From contig NW_006763298.1 of NCBI RefSeq assembly GCF_000218685.1, positions 1,522,869-1,586,868 of the forward strand: a stretch of DNA of 64,000 nucleotides, given 5' to 3'. This stretch comes from Serpula lacrymans var. lacrymans S7.9 (lineage: Eukaryota; Basidiomycota; Agaricomycetes; Boletales; Serpulaceae). The notes under the pieces are model-generated. The model ran no database searches and was not told where the DNA came from. It worked only from the letters and a program-made list of their open reading frames with translations. The position numbers were made by a program, and so were the translations under genes. Below, in pieces: positions 1 to 11,500 of the stretch (positions within the stretch are counted from its first letter, which is position 1; each line of letters begins with the position of its first letter).

Positions 1-2185
1 GAGTAAGCAAAAAGTTCCACATCTTGAACCAGAAACGAAGACTGGTTGGACTGGACACTGATTAGAAGCGATGATAGTCAGTTACTCGCAATCAAATGGT
101 AATATGACATGACAGGTGTCACTCACAAGCACGCCTCCAGCGTGACAACTGTCGCCACGAGTCAACACGGCACGCCGCATCGGGGTTGTTAGGGTCAAAC
201 TGCTCATCTCCCTTGACAGCGTCATATTGCATAGTGAATCCCAGCATCAACAGGGGAGGGAATGTATACGAGAATTCTAATCGCGAAAAAAAAAAAAAAA
301 TGTCAGTCAATCATTCACATCACAACTCAAAAATGACGCGGAGTGCCGGGAAAAAAAAAAAACGCACGGAAAATGCAGACAGCGGCGATCAGAGCAGATA
401 TGTTGCTGAACTGAGGCACGGCTGATCCAATCACAAATGCGATGGACCAGTATACGACCACAGAGATAGCAAAGATCATCTTCCCACGTGGTACCGTCAA
501 AGGTGGGGCTTTGAAGAGTGCGACACCAATGTTATTGTAGATGACTTTAACACCGATATTGCCATAGAGCGCGGCAGCAATTAAACCGGCAGTGAGTGAA
601 ACGGCGTTGGTAGCAGTCTGAAGGCCATAGGCAGATATGCCTTGATTAGCGGGCTGTGTAATATATAGAAAAGAAAAGTCAGCGATAAATATCGCAAATA
701 AGATCAGATCACATACGTTTACGGTATATTGGCCTTGGTAAGAGTAGACAAAGAGACCAAAGAACATATAGACGACAAAGATGAAACCTTGTCCGACAGT
801 CATAGCTTTCCAGAAGTCCCAAGGACGGCGCATCTCGGCCATGAACTCGATGAAAATCATGCTAAGCCAACAACAATTAGCCAGATACATCAAAATTATT
901 TGATGTATTACTCACGCTCCACCGTACGAGAAGACGATTTGCATGATACCGGTCAACTGAGTCTGGAAAGCCTGTTGAAAGATGGCAAGGGTTTGAACTG
1001 GTGGTTCGACTGCACCGGCAACGTAGTTCGCGACGGTGGCTGTATAGTTTGGTGCCATGTGAGGAACAGCGCCCATGGTCATGATCAAGACGATGATGTT
1101 CATCCAGATGGACAAATTTGCGATCCAACCGAACTTCTGCAGTGTTCGGATTTGGCCAAAGATCATTCCTATTTATATGTGTGAGCAGATGCCCGCGAGT
1201 CATGGCGGAGCCTGCTTACCTGCCAAGGTCCATACAACGTTGCAGACAACGAAGCATAGCTATCGAGGGTTACTGTTCAGTAAGGAAAGCAGTTAGGGGC
1301 GAAAGGTCATACTTTGAATTTGGCCATTTGCGATAGCCCTTGACCATTGCTATATAAAACACATGTAAGAGTGTTTTCGGAGAAAGATATAAAAGAACTA
1401 ACCCAAGAATAATTAGACCGACATTAAAGATGAGCTGCAAGCTTTGTAAGATGTTACAAACTGTTGATGAGCGGACATAAGGTAAGAATCAACAGAGCGA
1501 TGAAGTATTCGGTACGTACCAAGGCGAGCATATTTTCCAAAGATGCGATGAGCCAAATCACCAAAAGTTCGCAGGGGATATCTTTCTGAATCAAGATGCA
1601 GGAACATCCACCAGAGAAGGAAACCGCCATAAGCCGCCATTACACCAAATACAAAGAAACAGGCGACTCCCGGTCCATAGCCGACCTGAGCAAATGCCCA
1701 CGGTGCAGAGTAGGGGCCGAGGATATCTAAGGATTGAAAGGAGTGAGACCACGATATGAAAGTATAGATGCAACGTTACCTGTCGTGATGAGATAGAAGA
1801 CGCTTGACCAGGTAGCAGTCCTGAGCGCGCCAGAAGCATTGCGCTTTTCCTGCTTGCTGATATAAACGGCATTCTCCTCAGAGGGCTCCCTTTTCTCGTC
1901 TGTGGCGGAGGCGATAGACGCCTTGTCTGAGGGTGGAGGCTTGATGGCTCTTGAAAAGAGACCAGCCCAGTGACGTTCCTCGACTTCATGAGCAGGTCTG
2001 GAGTCATTTCTCTCCTGCTCACGCTGAATCTGTGCGTAGTAGAGGTATGTCTCGAAGTTGGGGACTGTACCGTCAGGAGAAGCGTCTTCGAGAGGAGGCC
2101 CAATGATGGCAACTTGTTCCTTCTCTGAGAGGTGGACACGGGGATCGAGTCCACCATCGATGGCGGCGGGCTGAACGAAAGCCAT
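1..2185 (-). CDS. Amino acid transporter, Aa_trans/AAAP family (3' end beyond window)
   Basis: Integral membrane permease that probably moves neutral or aromatic amino acids across the plasma or vacuolar membrane, like the fungal MTR/AVT proteins. Start ATG at 2185; a soluble acidic N-terminus of about 135 residues precedes the first membrane segment. About ten exons can be followed by GT-AG junctions: 2185-1780, 1726 to about 1520, short exons near 1440, 1350 and 1240, then about 1168-916, 861-719, 659-394, 277-124 and 57-1. Family-like segments include TFGDLAHRIFGKYARLG, FIEFMAEMRRPWDFWKA and YTFPPLLMLGF. The last visible exon reads RFWFKMWN, typical of the C-terminal membrane segment, and runs off the left edge. 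No frame damage was seen. A second family member lies at 43.4-45.4 kb. Family call is firm; substrate is inference. Confidence 0.9.
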
Positions 2186-3573
2186 CGTTCTTGAGAGAGG
2201 TGGGGAGAAAGTGTTGACTGATGAGGGATCAGAAGAAGGATAGGAAAGGACCCGGAGGCTTTTATTATTGGAGAAGCTGATACGGGATGCGTGCCTTGTG
2301 CTCGTAGCGTAATTATCCGTTACTGTCAGGTTGACAGCTTAAAAAGCGGGCGTGGCATGTTGACATAGATAAGTCATAGATAGCGTGGCCCGATAAGCCT
2401 GTAGGGCGGGCATTGATTACACAGGCCCCAATACAATGAACAGCATTCAATAGGTCGATGCATTCCTGCGTGGCGAGCGAGGAGAATGCACTCCCCACTT
2501 GGATTTTCTACACTTCGAGCGAGGAGAATGCACTCCCCACTTGGATTTTCTACACTTCAAATCTGAGACGACCAGCCCACGATGGATCACATGGTACCGC
2601 CGAAACGCTCCAAAGTGGGAGATACAGGTTGCCGTCGTTCAAAGTACCACGCCTCCGACTGAGACTAGACCTGATGATCTTTTTTGCGATGGAAACCGTA
2701 ATCCTCCGCTTATTTCTGCATGAAAACATTGACAGACCACGGCCAGGTGTTGGAGCCGGAACTAGACACCATGTGCACACGACCACACAGATGTGCACCT
2801 GGCCTTACCGCTGCCATTGTGATCCGGATCCGAAGAGCATATGCATGGGGCAGGCTGAAACCAGTTTAACCTACCATACAAAGCTCTGCATTTCGAGCAC
2901 ATCAACAAAACACTGATCTGCAACATTTACTCATGCCGGCCCCCACTGGCCTAGCACTGCCTTGTATGGGCCCGGAAATACCTTACTTTTGCCCCACCTT
3001 ATGGATTCATAGGCGCTTCCTCTCTCGAAATCACACCAATGCTAAACTACGTGCAGAGACGTTCTCGATGGGGTTTCATATCCGGACTTAATCCATACTC
3101 ACCCCACTAGCTTCCCACACACATCGTTTTTTGACCGCTCCAGGCATCTATTTACGTCGCCGAGCACTCAGTCATGCCGTGCCCCTATCCCCACGATAGG
3201 TCTTCTCCTCAGATACGCCATCGACGACAGGTGCCGAAACTAATTGCTCCGAGGAGCTTACCTCCAATCCATCTCGCTGTATACCGAGCTGGAGAAGCAT
3301 CCGTTCTATTACATCCCACTCTACGCTAAGTACAGTACCGAGGCCGAGCCTGAAATAACTAGCAATCCCGCGAAGAAAACCTTGACTTTGACTGCGTCAA
3401 TAACAACTAATGGGTGTATCCAGATCAACTCAGGTCGCGACTCGCCATCCTCTCTTGAAGCTCTAATTTCAGTTTGCGCCAGGTCATAATCGACGGTATT
3501 CGTCTTGTGCAAACGCTAGGCCCAAAAGTCCGAGCCAGTCATTTGAAAATCACCCCGCGCTCAGGTCGGAATA
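2186..3573. other. Intergenic: transporter promoter side and unassigned sequence
   Basis: Upstream region of the minus-strand transporter. Apart from a 42-bp tandem duplication at 2474-2557, no gene was recognised; the ORFs here are short and lack motifs. C-rich stretches between 2940 and 3240 hold nothing I can name. Confidence 0.5.
2474..2557. repeat. 42-bp perfect tandem duplication
   Basis: Two adjacent identical 42-bp units (2474-2515 and 2516-2557), each starting CGAGCGAGGAGAATGCACTC. It lies about 290 bp upstream of the transporter start codon. Confidence 0.95.
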
Positions 3574-4605
3574 ATGTGCGGTCATTTTTGTCATTTACCA
3601 CGGGACGTTCTCCTGGTCATCTTCGAGGAAGGCATCAAACTTCCACCATCTCCAAAACTGCCTTTCGAAAGACAGGTAGCATGGTTATCTCGCTACGGCT
3701 GCTTTGGACGCTCCTTTCCTCTGGATGACCATACCTCAAATAATGTTACCTGGCGATATTTTCACTGCATTTCTCACTCGCAATACCTCCGTGTTATTTT
3801 CGCCGAGTCTCAGTATTGGAATAGACTGTCACGAACTGTCTTTCACTGTCTCTTTGACGTGTCTTACTCTTACCGCGGAGGATTTTCCGATTACTGGCGT
3901 GGACGCATTTCGTCATCTATTATCATCATGCACCGATCTATCGAGTCTCAAGCTTTGCGGAGAGGTGGTTAATTTCCAAGACTTTACGGGATCAGTTAGC
4001 GTGAACCTGCCCATGCTCAAGTCTTTCTATCTCCATCCCAACATTCCAAAATCACATATTTTTCTTTCCCCGGGTGGCTATGTCGCAGCAATTTTCGCGC
4101 TGCCAATCACTCCATCCCTTACCCAGTTGGATTTGTTTTACATGCCAAGAGAGTGTGGGGCATATGAGCTATTGGAGCGCAGACGTTTTATGGACCCACC
4201 CGTATTTTCAGCGGTGCGAAGCCTGGTTCTCAATGCCAACCTTCCACGGCACGTCACCACCCAGAATATTACCCCATTCCCGAATGTAACACAGGTCACA
4301 TTGAGCGACGTTGACCAAGCATTCATCGCACAAGCACTGAGCACCCCATGGACCTTCAACGGTTCATACAAGCTGGTCAAATACGCTGGCCTCACGTGGA
4401 GGAGCTGATCATACATGACGAATACCCACAAATGGCAGAGTTGCGGGGTTGGTTGGTGTGTCGCGGGGGGGAGGCTTACCATCAAGATTAGAGGTCCCCA
4501 TTCATCCCGCTTGTGAGTTTCCCTTGGAAGATTGCCGAGCGGTCGAGGCGTATGCCAATTTGGTGTTCGAGGATATCGACTATAAAAAAATTCTATCTTC
4601 TGCAA
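3574..4605 (+). pseudogene. F-box/LRR-type protein, frame-broken
   Basis: F-box proteins are substrate adaptors of SCF ubiquitin ligases. The N-terminus reads LPRDVLLVIFEEG and FERQVAWLSR in frame 1, the usual F-box pattern. The expected continuation (TAALDAPFLWMTIPQ) lies in frame 2 and starts before position 3704. Leucine-rich sequence follows in frame 2 up to about 4330. Further homologous-looking text then appears in frame 1 (WPHVEELIIHDE) and, after a run of seven G at about 4467-4473, in frame 3 (RLEVPIHPACEFPL). No GT-AG introns explain these shifts, so at least two or three indels are needed. One could be a homopolymer sequencing error; together they suggest a pseudogene. Confidence 0.6.
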
Positions 4606-5667
4606 AGGTATGTAAGTGTGCTGCCATTTTATCTTACACGACTCAAACTGTATTGTGCACAGGCCTCCCGCTGATGTCGAATTTATTACTTATCCAACAA
4701 CATACCGTATCAAAAACATTTGCTTCTATGAATGAAAGCGTTTGAAGCAGTCAAAGTGAATCGTGGAATGGCAAAGCAGGCGTACTTCGATTGCCAGAAG
4801 TATTTCTGAGTTAACAGGACAGGCACAAAGCTCATGCCGTACTACTCACTGACTCATAACCAATGATGTTTGCGATAAGGAAAAGTTGGGAGATAGCCCT
4901 CTAGTAACATGACAAAAACAAGATAGTCTAAAATGTACCTGGACGTACCTGTATAATATGATGTTCTGCCTATAAATATCCACTCCTATACGGTTCTTTT
5001 GATCTTTGTGTCTGGTTTGAGTTAATCACCGTGGGCTGATACACTGCTCTACCTCCATGGTGATTTGATTCAGCTGGTCTCGAAAATATCTTGCCCTATC
5101 TTGGGCGGCTGCAGTATCCAGCATGATAAGAAAACTTCCCGGGCTTTCTGCCATGAACGCGTCGGGGGGTGATCTACAAATCTTGCATCTACGCAAATAA
5201 GCGTTTGTTATAAGGGCCTGAGCAGTGACGTGATCCTATTCCCACAGAATCCGGCGACTTATCAGCAACTGATCGCAACAAAGATGAGTGGATATCAAAT
5301 ATGAAAACAATCGTATATTCAATGCCTTACATTGATTGCCTTGTTCTGTCAGTTTTTAACGCTGGATTTATAATTATCCATGGACACGAACAGGTATTAA
5401 ATTACTTGCCCATCGCGGGGAATTCGACTGCTCTGAGAGATAGATCCGATGAGACTGGAGAAATATGATGATTGTGCGCACTGTTGAAATTTGTTCTCCC
5501 ACATGTGGGCCGTGGAAATATAGGCCGTGATCATCATGTGAACTTGATATTTTGTTGTGGATTGCGATGCATCTGTTTTGGGAGAGAGAAAGCAAGCTTG
5601 CTCTGTGAATTGTTTCAGCGAAACCACTGTATACCATCTGTAGGCTATCCAGATGCGCGTGCTAGAC
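4606..5667. other. Intergenic, no gene recognised
   Basis: Between the F-box pseudogene and the 3' end of the FunK1 pseudogene. AT-rich, with only short ORFs lacking known motifs. Confidence 0.4.
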
Positions 5668-7706
5668 CTAACGCCTCCTCTTTTCCTGCATCGTTGGTGA
5701 TGTTTGAACCTCTGAGTTTGACCTTTTGCGTGTAAGAAGTCTACGCAAGGGGCAAAGGATAACATCGCTCGCATCTCCGTGTACATATTCCTTGTGTACA
5801 TTGAACAGATTCTTCGCAGTCTCCCTATGAATGCTTTCCAGGATATCTTCAAGTTTGATGATCGGAAACGATTCCTCCGCCCTCCGATAGCCGTTTCGCA
5901 GGTGACCCGCAAATTCGTGAAGAAATTGACGAACGGGCTCACATGTCTTCGCGATCGCCTTGCAGTGACCAATTTAAATTTGGTGAAGAAAACCAGACGC
6001 GAGGTCCGGCCAAGAACACTGGGGAAGATTGCTTGAAGTGTGTTCCACTGGTTAACCAAGTCAACAGTGGGATGGTTCTGGTCAGTATAATAAAAGAGGA
6101 CCCATATCAAGGTCCACCACACAGATTCCATGTCATGCAACCCATTCATCCGAAAAGGAGGTTCTTCGCCCTCGTCCGTTGAAAACAGGTATCCCTTAGC
6201 GTCTACTTCCACCGCCATGAAATGGGGAGTGCCCTGCCAATCGGTGATCAGTGGGTGAAATCAATGTTATCGTCGGATTAATCTCACCGTTCGCACATCG
6301 TGAGACTTATTAGAATGAATACATTTTGCATATTCGAAACCGGCAAGTTTGCCAGTGCCCTGCTTGATGATCCATAATCCATTGCCAACGCTGACATCAC
6401 GATGCACCCAGCCCACTTTATGCATGCAATATAGGGCTGATTCTGGCGTGAACAAATGAATGCAAGAGAGAAAAGAGGAAGTATCCTACCTTTAAGGGTG
6501 TCCTTTAAACAACAGATGATATTTGCTATTTGCTAGGCTGGTCATATTCTTAAGGGCAACACCCACATCCTCAAAGACGGTGCGAGAGTGAATTCTGCGC
6601 GGGATGAAACTATCATCATCTAGCGCACGGACACGTAATACGGGCCTGGCGCAATCTGGTAAATGTCCGTCACTGGGTAAATGCCGCTGTGAGGAGAGGG
6701 CCATACTGCTATCAACAGTCAACCACTCAAAAGTGCAGCTGCCCCCACCCTCCATGGGATCGAAGGTTGAATCGCAGATATCGCCAATTGAAATATCTTT
6801 GTAGACTAGAACTTTCGTGAAGTATTTTTCTGCTTCTACTGCTTCATGTTTAAACTTTTCCCGAATAGCCAGCAGAATCTGCTCTAATATGGCGCCCTCC
6901 GCGTCACGGCCAAAATCTCCCCACGAGTCTTTTAAAACAACCGCCTTTCCAGTAACCTCATTGCGTGCCTCATATACGCGAGTTCCACGGCCAACCATAG
7001 AGTTAGCGCCATAAGTCGCTATTGGCCGTGTCGTGGTAAACGTCATAAGCCGATCCTTGTGATGAAGAGAGAACCTGTAATGGGTTTCATCCTGGATCGA
7101 GATGCGCTCAATAGTGGGATCCCATCCGAGACCCACGTCAGTGATGGATCCAAATGAGTAAAAGAGGGAGATGACGTTGTTGAGGTCCTAAGGGTTAACA
7201 ACAGTGAGTGCCGAGACATACATTGTATTACATCGACGTACACTGAGGAAGTTGATAGGCTCAGTAACCGCAGGGAAAGCACGATTGCTCAACCACAGTC
7301 TCAGGTTCGTGTTCTCAATCGTGATGTCATATGCAAAATGACGACACGGGTCCTCTCACATTACGTTATGGAGGTTCCAGATTATCTTCTGTTTGTTCTA
7401 AGAAAAGTGTTGGCGAGTTGGTGTGGACAAGGATACTTCTGACTTACATCCCTGATGTCCCCTGGATCTGGTCTCTTCTTGAACTCGGCGGCTACAGCAA
7501 TGTCAAACCCGTGGACCTTGTCCTCCACGGGCAGCTTGGCTGTTTTTGTTTCGATTCACTTAAGGTAGCCATCGGGATGGGAGGTATCTTTTCGATCTGA
7601 GTTTGGCGTGATATATCCGTGGTTGTGATAGCGTACTAGATAATTTGAAGTTTCCCTCGAGATCCCATTGATGATATCACCTAGAGGAAGAAATACGACT
7701 GCTTTG
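5668..7706 (-). pseudogene. FunK1-type fungal protein kinase, truncated and nonsense-mutated
   Basis: FunK1 kinases are a large kinase-like family expanded in mushrooms; their substrates are unknown. Visible pieces in order: LPLGDIIN near the junction, SDRKDTSHPDGYLK, VHGFDIAVAAEFKKRPDPGD, ITIENTNLRLWLSNRAF, GANSMVGRGTRVYEA, the catalytic loop WVHRDVSVGN, KLAGFEYAK, then MNGLHDMESVWWTLIWVL. The magnesium-binding position, usually D in KL(S)DLEYAK, is G. In-frame TGA stops follow DGYLK (about 7560) and NVM (about 7364); at the second the family expects Arg (MREDP), so CGA became TGA. A frame change also occurs after TSRLVFFT. The coding end is best placed at the TAG at 5668-5670. The N-terminus is missing because the left Copia LTR starts at 7707. 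Confidence 0.8.
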
Positions 7707-7908
7707 TGACAAAACCGGATAAACCCAGTCTCTGCCAAAGCAGCCATTGTTCTCCATGGAGCATAGCCACCACTCCATGGAGTCACCATTGTACTCCTAG
7801 GAGTCATTATACTGTAGCGAGTAGCACCTCTGACTATAAGTAGTAGGGGGTTTAGTATAGGAATACCTCAGTCGTTTCTATAGCCTCTTGGGCAGTGGCT
7901 GAGTTTCA
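7707..7908 (+). repeat. Copia LTR, left copy (inverted)
   Basis: Starts TGACAAAACCGG and ends GAGTTTCA. It contains a dense cluster of CTCCATGGAG and CTCCTAGGAG palindromes and a TATAAG-like box near 7836. It matches the reverse complement of 12521-12742 with scattered substitutions and an indel of about 20 bp. Confidence 0.85.
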
Positions 7909-8151
7909 CTTAGTTTTATTATGTTGTAGGTCCATTTTGAGCATGTCCAATTTCTTCAAAAAATGTCTGAAGCCATGCAAGGTGTTGTCCAGCATTGCTC
8001 AATCCAATGTATTCTGACTCCGTGGAGGATAAAGCTACCATGCTTTGTCTTTTGCTTGTCCAGGAAATTGCTCCTTAGATGGTGATAAAAACAAAGCCTG
8101 ATGTTGATCGAGACGTGTCTGGGTCTCCAGACCAATCTGCATCTGAATATC

Positions 8152-8552
8152 TGTAACAACCAAGAGTTATTTACTCTGGCGCACACAGGAACACACTATA
8201 AAGAAGATGATGGGGAGTGGTTACCCCTTAGGCTGCAATCAGTTAGTTGTGCTAGACAACAGGAGGACTCACTGAGTACTTCCCCATGTATTGCTCTTGT
8301 ATATATACTAAAATACATGAGGTACTGTACAGTTGTAAATAAAGTTCAAAGTCCGATGTCTAGCATGTGACCGGTCACATGATGAGTCTAGACACGGGTC
8401 AGGTGATGTGTCACATGACTGGTCATGTGACTATGAAAAGTCAAAAATGTAAAGTAAAGTAAATGGTCACATGACTGGTCATGTGACTTGGAAAATAAAA
8501 GTAGAAGTACAAAAGTGAAGCGTAAGTAGGTGCTGGTATGTTAATTGTAACA
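8152..8552. mobile_element. Solo LTR inserted in the Copia RNase H region
   Basis: 401 bp running from TGTAACAACC to TTGTAACA, flanked by the 5-bp duplication ATATC (8147-8151 and 8553-8557). Removing it and one ATATC joins the Copia reading from FYGY to SDADWSGD in frame. The sequence has no coding capacity and a TATATATA stretch near 8300. TG...CA ends and a 5-bp duplication are standard for an LTR retrotransposon of another family; no internal region remains. Confidence 0.85.
8364..8487. repeat. Three CATGTGAC/GTCACATG palindromes
   Basis: A perfect 18-bp palindrome (CATGTGACCGGTCACATG) at 8364-8381 and two copies of a 10-bp inverted repeat with a 2-bp loop (GTCACATGAC-TG-GTCATGTGAC) at 8410-8431 and 8466-8487, all inside the solo LTR. 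Confidence 0.9.
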
Positions 8553-11500
8553 ATATCCATAGAAATCCATGCCCATGGAGACATCTGTGCCATCATATCG
8601 TAGTTCCATGTCCTTGGTTGCTTTCAGATATCGGAGGACACATTTTGCAGCTTCCCAGTGATGGCTCCTTGGAGCTGAGCTATGTCTGCTTAGTATTCCA
8701 ACAACGTAGGCAATGTCTGGGCGGGTTCCAAGCATGGCATACATGAGGGAGCCTACAATTGAGAGGTATAACACTTGGCGCCCTTCAATATGCATCTCAT
8801 GTTGCACTATATCTATATCTTCCCCTGGAGCATTTGCAAGGAGTTTTGATCCATGGGCCAATGGTGTCCATACAGGTTTGCAGTTCTTCATTCCAGTACG
8901 CTCCAGGACTGTGTCAATGTATTGGCGTTGCAATAGGGATATTGTTTTGTTTGAACAATCATGTTGGATTTCTATTCCGAGGATGTATTTTGCTTCTCCA
9001 AGGTCCCGCATTTTGAATATGGATTCAAGTTTGGCTTTTGTGATATCCATGAATTTTCAGGATGAAGCTCCTAGGAGGAGGTCATCTACATAGACAACAA
9101 CAAAGCATATTTATTTGTTGTCCCGGAATACATAGAGACATGTTTCTGCATTAAGTCTTGTGAAACCGAGCTCCTGGAGCTTGCGATCAAAAGTTTTGTT
9201 CCATGTACGACCAGCTTGTTTTAACCCGTAGATGAATTCCTTCAATCTCCAGCAGTATCCAGGTTGGATAGAAACACCCTCTGGAGGAAGCATGTACAGT
9301 TCTTCTTCAAGTTCTCCATTGAGATAAGCTGTGGATACGTCCATTTGATCAAGTTCTAGGTTGTACTTTGCTGCTAGGGCTAGAATAATTCAGATCGACT
9401 CTAAGTTTGCAACCGGAGCAAAAACCTCCTGGTAATCAATCCCCTCCCTTTGAGTAAAACCTCGTGCAACAATCCGGAGTTTGTATCTCTCAATGTTTCC
9501 ATTTTGATCAAACTTGATCCGGAACACAGGTTTTGATGTGATGGGTTTCACCCCCTTCGGAAGTGGAACAGTGTCATATACTGCATTAGTATTGAGACTT
9601 AGGAGTTCCTCCTCCAAGGCAGACTTCCATAATTCTCCATCCGGACGTGATAAGGCTTCCTTTAGTGTCCTTGGAAGGTCTGTGTTAGATGGACCGGTAC
9701 TTGCTATTCCAGCAAAGAATGTCTCCTCTGTATCAGATGTTTCTTCATGAACCTCAGGAGTGTTAGGTTTCTCCATGGAGTTGTCATGCTGCTCTTTTTG
9801 AGACTGTTCCTCATCTAGAGTCCTTTGATAATCTCGGTTTTTGTCTGCAGAACGGGTCTGGCGACTGCTTCTGCGTACTCCTAGGACTTCAGCAGGCATG
9901 ACTGCTCTTTTGGGAGCTTGTGCAGGTACTCCAGGGAGTAGACGCATTTGTGTGTGTGTTGCCCCACTCACTCCTGGAGGTGTTGAATCACTCCTCGGAG
10001 GAATTGGACTCCTTGGAGGTGTTGGATGACTTCTCGGAGGTGTTGTATGCCTTCCAGAAGCTGATCCAATGGACAGGCTGTCTAGCTGTATTCGGACTTC
10101 TTCCACATCAGCTGGCTGTACGTTGATGGGCTGTCCTCCCACTGACTGTGACTCTACTTTGGCTTTCCGTTCTGAAGATGGCCAGTGTTCAGGTCTTGGT
10201 TGTAGAGACTGTTGTGGAGGGTGTCTTAGCTGATCAGGTGCTCCCACTGCTCTTGGAACGTCTCCACGGAGGTATTGCCCCACTGCTCTCGGAACATCTT
10301 CATGCTGATATGGTTCTATTGCTTGTGGAACATCTCCTTGGAGATGTGGTTCCATTTGCAATTCATTTGGATCTCGGATCCGAGGGTCAGGAACATCCTC
10401 CTCCAATGTATTTTGGTCTGGATAGTGAGCATTCTCTGGAATGAGTCCCTCCCACTGATCTGTGCTAGTGTCTGTGTTCCAGGGAGCAGTGTCGTCCTTT
10501 TGTACCTTTCCGGATTCATTGAATATGACATGCCGACTGGAAAACACAGTTCATTTTTCAGTGTCTAGGAGTTTGTAGGCTTGCTCTCCATGTGTGTAGC
10601 CAATCATTATGGCTTTGCGCCCCTTGGAGTAAAACTTCCCTTGCCTTTTGTCTTTCGGAATCAAGGCATATGCTTGGCATCCGAAAGGGCAAAACAAAGT
10701 TGGATCAACTCTCCTTTTAAACAGTATTTCATATGGGGTCTTTCCATGGAGTCCTGATGCTGGGCTGCGTGCTGTGATATATGCAGCTGTTTGCATGGCA
10801 TCTACCTAAAATGACTTTGGGAGCTTGGAATCATGGAGCATAGTGGTTGCTAATGTAGCCAATGTCTGATTCATGCATTCTGCAATGCCATTTTGTTCCA
10901 GAGTATCTGCAGCTGTAGTTTCTTGGATGACACCATCTCCTCGGAGTTGATTTTTGAATGCATTGCCAGTATATTCTCCTCCCCCATTGCTCCGGAGGAA
11001 TTCTGTGTACAGTGGAGTGAAGTTTTCTTCTCCCAAATGAGTCCAGAAGAATGTTTGGACATCTTCTTTCCATTGCTTGTATCGTTTCAGTGTTTCACTT
11101 TTATGTTTTAGGAAGTATATCCATGGAAATTTGGAGAAATCATCTACAATGATAATCCAGTACCAAAAACCCTCCCTGGAAGTTGGTTTGATTGGTCCTC
11201 CAACATCTGTGTGCACAATTTGTATGGGGCGCTTGGCTCGGTTTCCTCCAGTGGACTTGAAAGGTAATTTCTTCATTTTTCCTAAAGCACAAGATTCACA
11301 AAACTCCGGGGTTCCGGTAAGGGTGTCTATGTCCTGGAGCTGTCCTTTTGTAACCATTCGTTGCAAGCGGTCCATTCCAATGTGTCCTATTCTCCTGTGC
11401 AATAAATTTACATCTACTGCTGCAAAAGCTGACTCCGGGTTGATTTCGGGTTTTGCTTGGATGTGATAAAGTCCTCGCTTGTGTAAGGCAGTGAGGATAA

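Noticed and set aside
327..425. ORF tail after the transporter segment SALIAAVCIF
   Set aside because: The ORF runs into an intron with long T and A runs; the true continuation is the exon with SYTFPPLLMLGF, then the exon at 57-1.
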